A stretch of 64,000 bases of DNA from Hormiphora californensis (taxonomy: Eukaryota; Ctenophora; Tentaculata; Cydippida; Pleurobrachiidae). The stretch lies in the NCBI GenBank assembly GCA_020137815.1, contig CM035357.1, positions 2,217,020 through 2,281,019 of the forward strand, in the 5' to 3' direction. Of this stretch, positions 41,223 to 52,479 are shown in pieces. Within the stretch, counting starts at the first letter, position 1, and every line of letters begins with the position of its first letter. The notes below the pieces were generated by a model. The model saw only the letters and a program-made list of their open reading frames with translations. It did not search any database and was not told the origin of the DNA. Made by a program: the position numbers and the translations under genes.

Positions 41223-44200
41223 TCATTGTTCTGGTTCCTCATCTTTAACGGGTGTGTCCTCCACATTATACACATCGTATTCATGGACTGCTGTGGCGGC
41301 GGTTAGAAGAGAAGGGGGCAGGATGGGTTGTGATTCCTGTTGGTCTTGATCTGGTTCGGGGGCGGAGGAGGAGTCCCGTTTGGAGTCTTCCTCACTTTTT
41401 GTTACACTGTAATGGGTTGGGGTTAAATAATCTATTTTAAACTTTACAAATTGGATAGAACCTCCAAACATTGAGCTATAAACTGTCCATGTCTCTATAG
41501 AGAGGTCTTGATATGTCAGGCATCGAGCTGAAAAGCTCTAAAACCCTAGTGTACTAACCTGAGGTCAGTTCGTTGAGGAAACTGAAGGGGTGCCTCCGGT
41601 TTTTCAGCCAGACCTTGTTGAATCAGGGGCGGGAGGAGAACTTTCTTTCTTCGAACTATCATGACAAGGGTGTCACCGCCAGTCTTTAGTTTGTCAACTG
41701 CATCCTGAGATAATTCGGTGGTTAGATTAAGTTAATAACAGATTTTCAACTTTTAGCGATCTGGTTATCGGTTATTTATGAATTGAGAACAGCTAAGGTG
41801 GTGAAAAGCACTACTTCAGTTAAGTCGCTTGACACTATGTACGTGCTTTTAGAATAAAAAGAAAGTATTATATATGAACAATTAAATACTTCAGCTAAGA
41901 GATAAATTAAATCCTCGTCTATTATAGTCATAGCACTGGCAAGTGCCCCGGGCCCAAAAGGGGGGTGTGGGGGCACAGCCCCCACCATAAACGGGGGTGT
42001 GGGGGCAGAGCCCCCACCTTAGAAATACCCTCTAACTCAAAAAACAAAAGAGAGAGCACACGCAACACTTCTACACTCAAGCGCGTGAAAACCTGCCAGT
42101 GCTACTATATACCATTGCAGATTTCGGGGTTTTTGATGCTTTAAAAAAGCATGTTCCAGATGAAGTAGAGAGCTGAAATTTTGTACTCTGGGGGCCCTCA
42201 TATAGGAGAAGAGGCATGCAAATTTTCAGAACGATCGGATTTAAGGTAAAAATTTGCCAGAGGGGTCCCAAAATGCAAAAATGTAAGGAGGGGGAGGGGA
42301 GGGGAGGGGGAGGGGGAGGAGGACGCTTTTTTATCTTTGAGTGTTCTCCTAAACCACAAATAGTAGAGACTTGCCGTTTGGAACAGTGGTTCCTTACATC
42401 ATTGCGCTCGGTAATAGCTGTGTGAGAACTTCGAAATCGCCATAGTTCATTAATTATTCATTAATTAGTCATTAAATATTCATTTAAACCATGGTCGCGA
42501 TATGACACGACTCGAAGGTCATAGAATCTTGAAACCGGTCTTATTCGACGCGGAATCATCGATTTATGGGGGGTCTTACTCGGGACAAAAATCTCTATCT
42601 CGCACCGTTTAGCCGTTATTTGCATATTTATGCACCTATTTACGATTTTATGCATATTTTCAATATTTTCACTTCGGCTGGTCCTAGAACGTTTTCATGG
42701 ACATATTTCGACGCAAAATAGTCGATTTATGGGGGGTCGTCCCCCGGACAAAAAGTCGTATCTCGCATCGTTAAGCCGTTATTTGCATATTTATGCACCG
42801 ATTCATGATTTAATGCATATTCTGAATATTTCCAGTTCGGCTGATCCTAGAACGTTTTCATGGACATATTTCGACGCAAAATAGTCGATTTATGGGGGGT
42901 CTTACTCGGGACAAAATTCTCTATCTGGTACCGTTCAGCCGTTATTTGCATATTTATGCACCGATTCATGATTTAATGCATATTCTTAATATTTCCACTT
43001 CGGCTGGTCCTAGAACGTTTTCATGGACATATTCCGGCGCAGAATAGTCGATTTATGGGGGGTCGTCCCCCTGACAAAAAGTCGTATCTCTCACCGTTTA
43101 GACGTTATTCGCATATTTATGAACTATTCAAATTCGAAAATATGCAGAAATCAGAAAAAATAGCTTTTTCTATTTAACACCAAAAATAACAGAAATTAAG
43201 TCCAAAAACCAATTAAATAAATTAGTTTGGATGCCCGGGCCCATGTGGTGTCACGGGGGTAACACCTTTAGGCTACTGTCATAAATGATGGATATCGAGA
43301 GAGATAAAGGCAAAAGAAATTAGGGTAGAATAGAAAGAGTGAGATATAATCAAGAAAGACGGAGAGATAAATAAGAGGAGAAAGAAAAAAGAGAGATATA
43401 ATAGTGAAAGAAACAGTGAGAGAGAAAGAGAGAGAGAGAGAAAAATAGTGTGAGAGAGAGAGAGAGAGAGAGAGATAGATATGAGATTGAAAGATTGAAG
43501 GATAACAATTAACAATTAACGAGATATGCCGTTAATTATGGCAGTAGCCTAAAGGTGTTACCCCCGTGACACCACATGGGCCCGGGCATCCAAACTAATT
43601 TATTTAATTGGTTTTTGGACTTAATTGACTACTACTTGATAAAATCAAATCCTTGTTATACCTGATGAGGTACGGCAGCCATGCACTCTCCGTTTATCAT
43701 ATATATCTCATCTCCCCTCCTCAATCTTCCATCCCTATCGGCTGCACCGCCCTTTGCAATCCTCAACACAAACAGAGTATCTTTCTCGTTATACACATGA
43801 CCTCCCCGTACACTGAATCCAAACCCTCGATCATCACGGAGAAGCTGTATTTCAAGCTGAAAAAAGGGGGAGAGGTTAGGAATGGGAGGGGATTAGGAAT
43901 GAGAGAGGAATGAGAATCTGATCACCACAACCGTCCTAGCATCTCTACCACAACTAGCTGTCCCTTTAAACTCAACACCCCCGACCCCTCTAAACCCCCT
44001 AAACCAACCTCTTCCGTCTCCTCTTCCTGCTCCACAGCCTCATCGACTAACTGGGGTGTACCGACACCGAGTGTCACACTAGTATCACACTTCTTGATCA
44101 GCTCCACTACCGCTTTGTGCTGTAGTCCCGTTATTGGGGTACCTGGAGAGAGGGAGTTTAGTTGAGAAAAAGTCTATCGAGCACTCTCTAGACTAAGAGT

Positions 44201-47200
44201 AAGCGAGGTGAGGTTCAGAGTGGAACAATGTTTATTTGTGGTAATAAGTCACACAGTTAGCCATAGTAACTCTCTTACCATCGACAGCTAGTACACTATC
44301 TCCTCTCAGCAGATCGATACACCTTCCTGCCGGACTATCCGGGACAATCTCACTGACTTTGAAGGTATCATCAGCCCTCAGAGAGCTGCTGATTACAAAT
44401 CCAAAACACTCGCCCGGTCCTTTTGTTACCGTCACATTCCTCATGTTGACTAGTTTGTACCTGTACGGAGAGAGAAACCAATTAGAATACAATTAGACAA
44501 TTTCTAGTTCAGTGGTAAAACAAGCACATATAAATTCTCAGAGAACAGATCTCAAACAGAAAACAGATCTGAATACTATGCAAGGGATCCTAAAAAACAA
44601 CTCTTTCCCTACCTTGAAACATCATTCTCAGGTAGCATCATATTGAGTGCGGTCATATTGAACAACAACTCCGGGTTTTTGTGTCTCCTCACAATCAGAC
44701 TTATCCTCCCTTGGAGCGAGGCAGCGTTGTTGATCAACTCTAACACCTTAGTATGATAACACCCCAACACACTCTGTCCATTGACAGATCTAATCTCGTC
44801 ATACACCTGAAGTTGTCCATTAGCAGGTCCATCAGGCAGGACATGCCCCACTGCGACCGGTATCCCTTGCTCCTCACCCCCGATCACTCTGAACCCGAAC
44901 CCGTTATTGTCTCTTTGCAGGTCGATCTGGACGTCATCGTAGTCTTGGGAGTCCCATGATAAGGTGATTGGGACGGGTGTGGGACATGTTGATGGTCCCA
45001 CATTGTCGCTCTCGGTTGTCTATCACTCCCACTCAGCACTGAACCATGATCCGATATCCTGTTACTATCCTGAGCGATCCTTGTTCCTTGGACAGTTGTG
45101 GGGGAGAACTGTGGCGGGGGTTGTTGGATTATCACGTGTTGTTGGGGAGGAGGAGCGTGTTTGTTACCCCGAAATGACCGGTTTTTCTTGTCTTTTCGTG
45201 TTCCAAACTCCTGGGAGTTGTGTTGGGGTTGGGAGGGAGGAGGAGGGGCTCCTCGCTGGATTAGAAGGAGAGTTCGGGTGTAGGGTGGGATGGATTTCAG
45301 GATATGGACGGTCTCCGCGTGTGTTCTGTTGTGCACTTGTTCGCTGTTTATCTGAGGGTGGGGTGGGTGTTAGATTAGACTTAGAGATCTGAGGGTGAGG
45401 TGTTAGATTAGAATTAGAAATCTGATGGTAGGGTGGGATGCAGTGGGAGGTGTTAGATTTAGGAGTTGCTTGTTGGAGTGAGCTCCTAATTTTCTTGAGT
45501 TACCGAGAAAATCTTAGATTTTGCGAGTAAAAGCTACATTGCCAGTAGCAGTAAATTTTGGTTAATTATCGGAGATTTATAAAAGACAGTTCCGTTCCTA
45601 AGTTTGCAAGAAAAACTGTTTAATTTTCTAACCTGCATTATCAAGTCACCCTCTAAAAGATGAGAACACCGAACCTTGTCCATGATACTCTTTATCTTCT
45701 GACCATGGCCCGACTGATGGATAGTGAAACCAAAACCGTTCTCACCCTGAAACAAAAAACTGGTTTAGTTGAGATATCATATATCGGTACGAAACTAAAA
45801 CTGACACCATTTTATCAGCCGATAAACTCCAATCACTGTTATCGGTACACTGTTATACCAGACACTAGCCTATCCAATCTATAGATAAGGGTAGTGGGTA
45901 CTCCACTCTGGCACTGTAGAGCACAAAATGACACACAACCCTCCCCATACACATACCTTGTCAATATAAACGGGTATTGTGTCCCCCATGGCTCCATTAG
46001 TGGTTGGTGGAGGGTTATTGAAACTCCCCGTACTCCGACTTGAAATTGTTGTATCTTGGTGGTGGTGATGCTGTGGTGGCATACCCTGGGAAGGGAGAAG
46101 GGGGTTAGTGGCATACCCTGGGAAGGGAGAGGGAGGGTTAGATGGTGTTGTAGTGGGGAAAGAGGGAGTTGGTTAGATGGGAGGTGCAGTATGCTGTATG
46201 CCTTGGGAAGACCTGTTTGTCGCCGCCGACCCTATCTGAGCGCAGAACCAAAACGGGTTCTGGCGCCGCCGGACAGGGGAAAGGTTAAATATGAAATATT
46301 GTAATTAAGAACTCACCACCATTTGTTGATGATGATGATGGTACTGTTGTGGATGCTGCATCTGTTGCTGGTAATGGTGTCCACCATTTTGATACACTCC
46401 ACCACCCTCTCTCCTCAACTCCAATCTACACTCTCCCCCATTTGGTATACTTTTGAAAATACCAACCACCTCCCCATGAAACATACTGCCGACCATTTGG
46501 CCGTTAACTCGGACGAGCACGTCACCTGCTTTCAGGCCACCCTGTGGGGAGAGGGGAGTGGGTTAGAATGGGGTGTTGGGAACTGGAATTAGGAATAGAT
46601 TTGAGGGTATCGTGTGTTTTGCCCCACTTCAAATCAACCGGTACATGAAAAACAAAACTCGGTACCTGAGTGTCGGCAGGAGATCCAGATTTAACAGATT
46701 TGATAAGAACCGACTGTCCCGTCCTATCTCCTCCAGAAAGAGTAAATCCGAATCCCTTAGTTGTCTTGTAAAGGACAGCAGTAACGATATTACCAGGCAT
46801 AGGGATAGGAGAACCGTATCCGCTCTGAGAGAGAGAGAGAGGAGTGTTAACTTTGGGAATATGGGGAAGCATAACCGCGAGCGGAGCGAAGAGAGTAGTT
46901 AGGAATTGCGATAAAATCACCTGCTCAACCCTGATCCATTGATGTTACATATACCCTAGACCCTGCTCCCACGGTACCTACCTCACACAACCTTGCTCCC
47001 CACTTACCAACATGCTTGGATCCGAATGAGGGTGGGACTGTTGAGGGCTGATTAGGGTGTTTGGGTGTTGGGTCGTTGTTCGCTTGTTCAGATGACTGAA
47101 AAGGAGAGATGGGTTAGAAACTAGAAAACCTACACGAGAATAACAACACGGACAAGACATGATATTGACAGAATTATGTTAGACATGTTATGTGATTTTG

Positions 47201-48381
47201 TTTAGTTAGGTAACCACTACCAGCCAGGAGACACTAAACAGAGGTGGCTTGAGGTTGGCAACAAGGAAACTAGACAAACCACAATGAGTGTGTGTAGTAA
47301 CAACCACAAGGAGACACATGAGTGTGTAAACAATGGGTGTGTAATAACATTTGGTGTTTCTTTTCTCTCCTCCACTCACCCATTAGACCCGACCATGCCC
47401 CCGACCTCTGGATACGCAGGAGGGGGAGACCCAACACTCCTATTATTATACTGATCACTCGAAACATTTCCACAACTCGACTTCAAGCTACTCAGATCAG
47501 AATTCATCCTCTGGACATGGTGACCATTATTTGTTGGGACACCCAGTAAATGGTTATTATCCTTGTGTTTTGGTTTCCGTCCCGTATCCACATTCCATTC
47601 TCTGGCTCTGTTCCGGGTGCTCGACATGCTCTCTGAACTTGTCCAAGTGGCCCCAAACTTGGTGTCAGGAATTCGGACGGAGTTCTTGAATTGTTCTGAT
47701 CGGGTACTGAATGAACTGTTGACCGAGTTAGCACTTTGAACACTTCCCGAGCTGTGGGATCTGATAACGTTTGGAGCTGGTCTCCGTGACCTCCCTCTCG
47801 TTCGAACTTTCTTACTCGGATCATCTAAATCTACCCACTTGCTTTTAACGGGCGGGGGACCACCTCCGTGGGAAGTCGCGTTGGATGAAGCCGTGGAGCG
47901 GTAACTTTGGTTGGGGTGTACCGGTGGACGGTGCTGGTGGTACATAGTACCAGCATTCTGTTCGTAGAATTGGGGCGGAGGCGGGGCTTCCTGGTGTCGA
48001 GAATTACCGTTATTATACCCACCGTTGTTGTGGGTATAACCGTTTGTGTAGGGCTGTTGTTGTTGATGTTGGTGGGGTGCTCCGTTTGTATAGCCGGCGG
48101 AGGGTTGGTGGTGGGGTGCTCCGTTTGTATAGGCGGCAGTTGGTTGTTGGTTGAACTGTCCACTTGTAGTGAAATTATTCCCGTATTGGGGAGGGGGTGC
48201 CGGACAGTACGGCTCTCCACTTCCCCCTGTGTAGTATGGTTGGGATGACCCGGTGTAGGTTGACACTGCGGGGACGGGTGGTAAGGGCCTGTTTAGACAG
48301 GATCCCTGAGGTTGGAGATGGTGTCCATTTGTCCTCTGAGGTGGTGGAGGAGGAGGAGGATCGACGCTCTTTTTCTGCTTT
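41223..48381 (-). CDS. MAGI scaffold protein, 3' part: low-complexity exon and five PDZ domains
   Basis: Exons: 48381..47380, 47095..47008, 46824..46666, 46541..46317, 46085..45957, 45746..45633, 45351..about 45168, about 44943..44613, 44460..44279, 44142..43949, 43856..43662, 41704..41559 and 41406..41223 (stop). The first exon is Pro/Gln/His/Asn-rich, with YTNGAPH repeats. The PDZ carboxylate loops are GFGFTL, GFGFTI, GFGFRV, CFGFVI and GFGFSV. Five PDZ domains after GUK and WW (upstream entry) is the MAGI order. MAGI proteins sit at cell junctions and bind C-terminal tails of receptors and channels. The PDZ2-PDZ3 junction changes frame: a 45167-44944 intron restores phase (G|AC), but the other frame stays open, so this edge is uncertain. 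A 2-kb repeat-filled intron splits PDZ5. Confidence 0.82.
41948..42022. repeat. GC-rich mini-hairpin tandem in the PDZ5 intron
   Basis: Two units of GGGGGTGTGGGGGCA(C/G)AGCCCCC form tight hairpins (GGGGGC/GCCCCC with ACA or AGA loops). The same type of unit fills the left end of the 39464 element. Confidence 0.75.
42424..43135. repeat. 163-bp tandem repeat, about four copies
   Basis: The marker TTATGGGGGGTC begins at 42564, 42727, 42890 and 43053, a constant step of 163. Each unit includes GCATATTTATGCA and CCTAGAACGTTTTCATGGA. It lies within a MAGI intron and has no coding frame. Confidence 0.9.
43194..43626. repeat. Foldback element with 90-bp near-perfect arms
   Basis: Arms at about 43194-43285 and 43535-43626 are inverted copies, including GCCCGGGCCCATGTGGTG and TTAGTTTGGATG. 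The 250-bp loop is a purine-rich GA/AT tract. The outer limits have no clear target duplication. It is inside the same MAGI intron as the 163-bp tandem. Confidence 0.85.
46081..46146 (-). repeat. 32-bp tandem duplication of a MAGI splice acceptor
   Basis: On the coding strand each unit reads CTAACCC, a C/T tract, then CCCAG and GGTATGCCA. The inner copy is the used acceptor (exon starts at 46085); the outer copy would start at 46117. The 32-bp step is not a multiple of three, so use of the outer acceptor would shift the frame. Confidence 0.8.
46209..46277. repeat. Hairpin element, GGCGCC family
   Basis: It starts CCTGTTTGTCGCCGCCGACC and ends GGCGCCGCCGGACAGG, inside a MAGI intron. The internal CTGAGCGCAG word is shared with the 40,500 copy. 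Confidence 0.7.
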
Positions 48382-48552
48382 CTAAAGACACCAAACATAT
48401 CACAAGTTGATCAGGTCGTCATATCATCATCAGTCTATCTCTCTCTATCTTCTTCGGTGCAGACAGTAGATCACGTGACTGTCATGTTCTCTTCTGATTG
48501 GTTCATGCGAGCGTGCAACCTATACAGGTGTGGCGGAAGTGGTAAATGGAGG

Positions 48553-48609
<57 letters not shown>

Positions 48610-48710
48610 GAGAATAGGTAAGGCGAAGACTCAAAAAGTGACGCTGTAAAAGAGCGCGAAATAGTCAAAGAAGAGGATAGAGAAAAAAGAACGAGAGTAG
48701 ACGATAGAGA

Positions 48711-49290
48711 AAAGGAGATCGATTCTGATCCTTGACAAGGAACATCACATTTCTCCTTGTCAAAGCTACGTCATAATGTAGTACTGATGACCTTATTACC
48801 ATGAGAACGTAACATTTTCTGATGGACCTTGGTGCCCTAATAGAGGTCAAAGGGAGAGGGAGTATAGAGATGAAACGTAAAGAGAGATGAGAATAACACT
48901 AGCATAAGAGTAAACACTGCTCCCAGAGAAGAGAGGCCGGACGTGTTAGACGTAGATGGCCCGGCTTTGAGTTTTCCATCAGTTTCCATTCGCATTCCAT
49001 ATAATGGGTGTGGGATAGATGTCAACAAGACATTGTGGTAAGAGCGAGACTTGACGACATTGACACGACGGGTGTCCTGACAGGTACAATTAGCGTTATA
49101 ATACTGATAGCCGCGTAATGAGATAGTTACAAAGAAAGAGAGATAGAGAAAAAAGAGAGAACGAGAGATAGAGCGACAGAGAAAAAGAGATGATCTTGAT
49201 ATCCTTGATCCTTGACAAGGAATACAGATCACAATTTCTCCTCGTCAACAAGCTACGTCATTAAGTGTAGTACTTGAATTGACCTTTATC
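48711..49290. repeat. About 100-bp block present twice in direct orientation
   Basis: 48,711-48,800 and about 49,190-49,290 share GATCCTTGACAAGGAA, TTTCTCCT(T/C)GTCAA and AGCTACGTCAT, with the TTGACAAGGA/TCCTTGTCAA parts also inverted to each other. Between them a minus-strand frame ends in a hydrophobic stretch, without known similarity. Confidence 0.65.
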
Positions 49291-49628
49291 ACTGCAGAAC
49301 ACTCAAAACATAATTTTCTAGAATATCTCAACAACAAGGCAGACGTTTCTTGACAGATTACAAGCTTGGATTTACTGGATTCTGGAAGAATTGTGGGCGG
49401 CCGAGATGGAGAGATTTCGTGGACAGAAACCACAAAGTAAGTCAAGCATCCATTATGAGTCCAAGAGATGGCATAATGAAACAGAAATAATGATAGAAGA
49501 GAGAAGAAAGAGTGAAGAAAGAGAGGGAGACTGAGAGAAGAAGGAGAGAGAAAAGATAGAGTACGATAGAAGAAATAAAGAGCCCTCTGTAAATGTGGAA
49601 ACTACTCCGAAGGAGAAAAACGAGAGAG

Positions 49629-49693
<65 letters not shown>

Positions 49694-50249
49694 AAGAGAG
49701 AGAGTTTTACCGAGTTTGCATGCAAAACAAGAAGGAATAAGTAGGAAGAGAAAATGTGTTCAGTGAGATTTCACGTGCGGTGAGCCATGTGAGAATCATG
49801 GAGAGAGAGGGGAGAGACGGGGAAAGAGAGTGATAGTTTGTGTGAGAGACTGAGAGGGAGAGATAGGGAAATGAGAGAAAATGAGGTGGGAAATGGGAAC
49901 TTTGCTTGTCACATTTTGCAAGAATTTTTCATAAAAAAGGCACTTTACGGCGAAGTGACGAGAGCAAAGAAGTTAGAAGTAAGACAGCTAGAAAAATAAT
50001 TATGCTGCGAGAGAGAAAAAGCAATTATGCTGGGCAGTTTTAGAATAACTTCATATCATTTTTAATAAACTGATAACTGCTTGGTGATCTATGTTCTAAA
50101 GATACGATTCAATGATGTTCATGACAGTAAAATATTACAAAAGTAAGGGCGGGGTTAGCTGTCCCGATCATTCATATAATGAGTTCATATAATGAAATGA
50201 AATGAAGAAGACTCACTTTTTGTAGCTTGCTGATAGAATAGCTCTTCGA

Positions 50250-50252
<3 letters not shown>

Positions 50253-50338
<86 letters not shown>
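50253..50338. repeat. (CT)n microsatellite
   Basis: About 43 uninterrupted CT units; the longest pure CT-orientation run in the window. Confidence 0.95.
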
Positions 50339-50340
<2 letters not shown>

Positions 50341-51712
50341 AGTGTGGGCGCTGACAAAAACAGACCGCCCTTGACAAATTATCATGGGTGTCATCACTCC
50401 CGTTCGAGATGGAGATAGACGGTGAAGTGGAGAACGATAGAAGAATAGCCGCTGTCTCCGAAAAACAGTAAAAGGCTATTTGCATAAAAAACGGTAAAAT
50501 ATGATATATTCAGAGGCCAATATTGATTATAAAGATCCCGACATATATGAACGCCATGATGAATTGTCTAGCGCATTCTGTGGGGGTTCGGTAGAGCAAG
50601 TTGTGATGCTTTTCTAGCTATACGGCATCTTGCCTTGCTCGACCCTCTCTCAACCCACGACGGTATCAGTTATTGTAAAGGAAAAAAGGGATCCTAGACA
50701 AAATGACATAAGCGGAATCAGGAAAATGACTAGACTGTGGAAATGGAAAGAGGAAAATGACTCATGTTCATGTTCAAGAGATATCATATTCAAATAAATG
50801 AAGGGGTATGAAGATGGGTACAAGCCCCCCCCCCCTCTTCACAAGGTACTGTTCAGCTGCAGGGTGTGGTGCAGTGGACTAACAGGAAATGCAAGCAAGC
50901 TGGACCTGCACCCTCTCTCTCTCTCTTTAGGGGAAGTGAGAGAGATAGATATGGGTATAGAGTGAGAGAGAGACAGTTGCCCCTTTCTCAGACGCATATA
51001 ATACACATCTCTGTCTCATAAGCGAGCTAAATGCACCCTACATCAGCCTATCGCTGGCTCCCAAAATAGACAGGACCAAGTTGTTACCCCACGATATATT
51101 ATCAGAAAATCTCTTGGGCAAACATAGGCTAGACAGTTATCACCAGACTGTTTGACCCCACCTTGAAAATGGGGTGAAACGGAAAACCAGCCCTCCTTTT
51201 AAAATGCATAGAACCGTAACGGTCCTCGTTTATTCACCAATGGAGATCTACTAAGTTACCATGGCAACCAAGAGAAGATGACCTCCTTTTGCAGTAGACG
51301 AATGAACAAGGCCTCGGAACAAGTAGAGAACTAGCTCTTTACACTTCAAACACGCTTTGTTTGCATTTCTCTCTTTCTCTCCCTTCCCCGCTATCTATCT
51401 CTCTCCATCTTTCTCGCATTCTCTACCACAATTCGATTACGTTTCAGCAACTCCGAACAGCCCATACCATATGTTTACTCTTGCAATAGCTCAATGACTC
51501 TAAAGTGTTCGCCAGTAAGAATTATCGGGAGAAGAAATATTCAATTCTAAACATATCACTGAAATCAGAATTAGACGGGGAAACTGATTCAAGAACTAGA
51601 AGTGAAAAAATTTGGAAAATGCTGTTTTACTGTTGAACGGAGTAGCAAACTCGTGAGAGACTGGTAAACTAAATCTACTACTACTACTCAGAGAGAGAGA
51701 GAGAGAGGGAGA

Positions 51713-51758
<46 letters not shown>

Positions 51759-52100
51759 GAGAGAAATAAAAAGCTGAGAGAATGCATACCAACACATGTG
51801 CCGTGTTAAAATTTCAGTCTGAGAATCCCCGGCTGGGATGCACACTTTTTTAGCCCACGACTAGCTTGTGTAAAGCTAGGGCCCATGCGGAGCCAGAGAG
51901 AGAGAGAGAAAACCGAGACAAAACAGAGTGAGCTAGGAAATTCGGAGTAATGAGAGAGAAGGGGGAGAAAACAGAGAGATAATAATATCATAGGAAAAGG
52001 GAATGGACCAGAACAAAATGAGAACGAGGGATGAACACTGAACAGATAATGAACGAAGAAGAGCAGAAGGGCAGAACAAACAATGGAGACGTGTGGAAGT

Positions 52101-52102
<2 letters not shown>

Positions 52103-52173
<71 letters not shown>

Positions 52174-52206
52174 GGAGAGAAAGAGAGATAGAGAGAGAGA
52201 GAGAGA
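52103..52206. repeat. (GA)n microsatellite
   Basis: GA run with a few single-base interruptions, next to further GA-rich DNA on both sides. Confidence 0.93.
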
Positions 52207-52479
52207 GAAGCAAAGTGGGGGAGGAGAATAGAATGGATATGCTGGAGATTGAAAGATGAAATTGAGAAAGAAATGGATTTTCCGCCGTAAGTCACGGCTG
52301 TAATCGCTTTGATTTCTGATCTCTTTCTCTCTATCTCCCTCTCCATCTCTCTCCCTCTATCTCTCTCTCTAAATCTTCTCATCCCCTGCCATTACATATG
52401 TACGGCATATGCATTATTATACCACTCGAGGAGAGAGAAGAAAGAATTTGAAATGCTACTACAAATGGAATAATGTCTC

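Noticed and set aside
45010-45060. A 20-base intron (GTGCTGAG...GATAG) between PDZ2 and PDZ3
   Set aside because: It would restore the frame, but 20 bases is too short for known animal introns. A normal 224-base intron or a one-base error is more likely.
48381-48398. ATG at 48398 (MFGVFRKQ...) as the start of the PDZ protein
   Set aside because: The bases before 48381 form a good acceptor (GTGTCTTTAG), and GUK and WW exons of the same family lie upstream on the same strand. An alternative promoter cannot be excluded.
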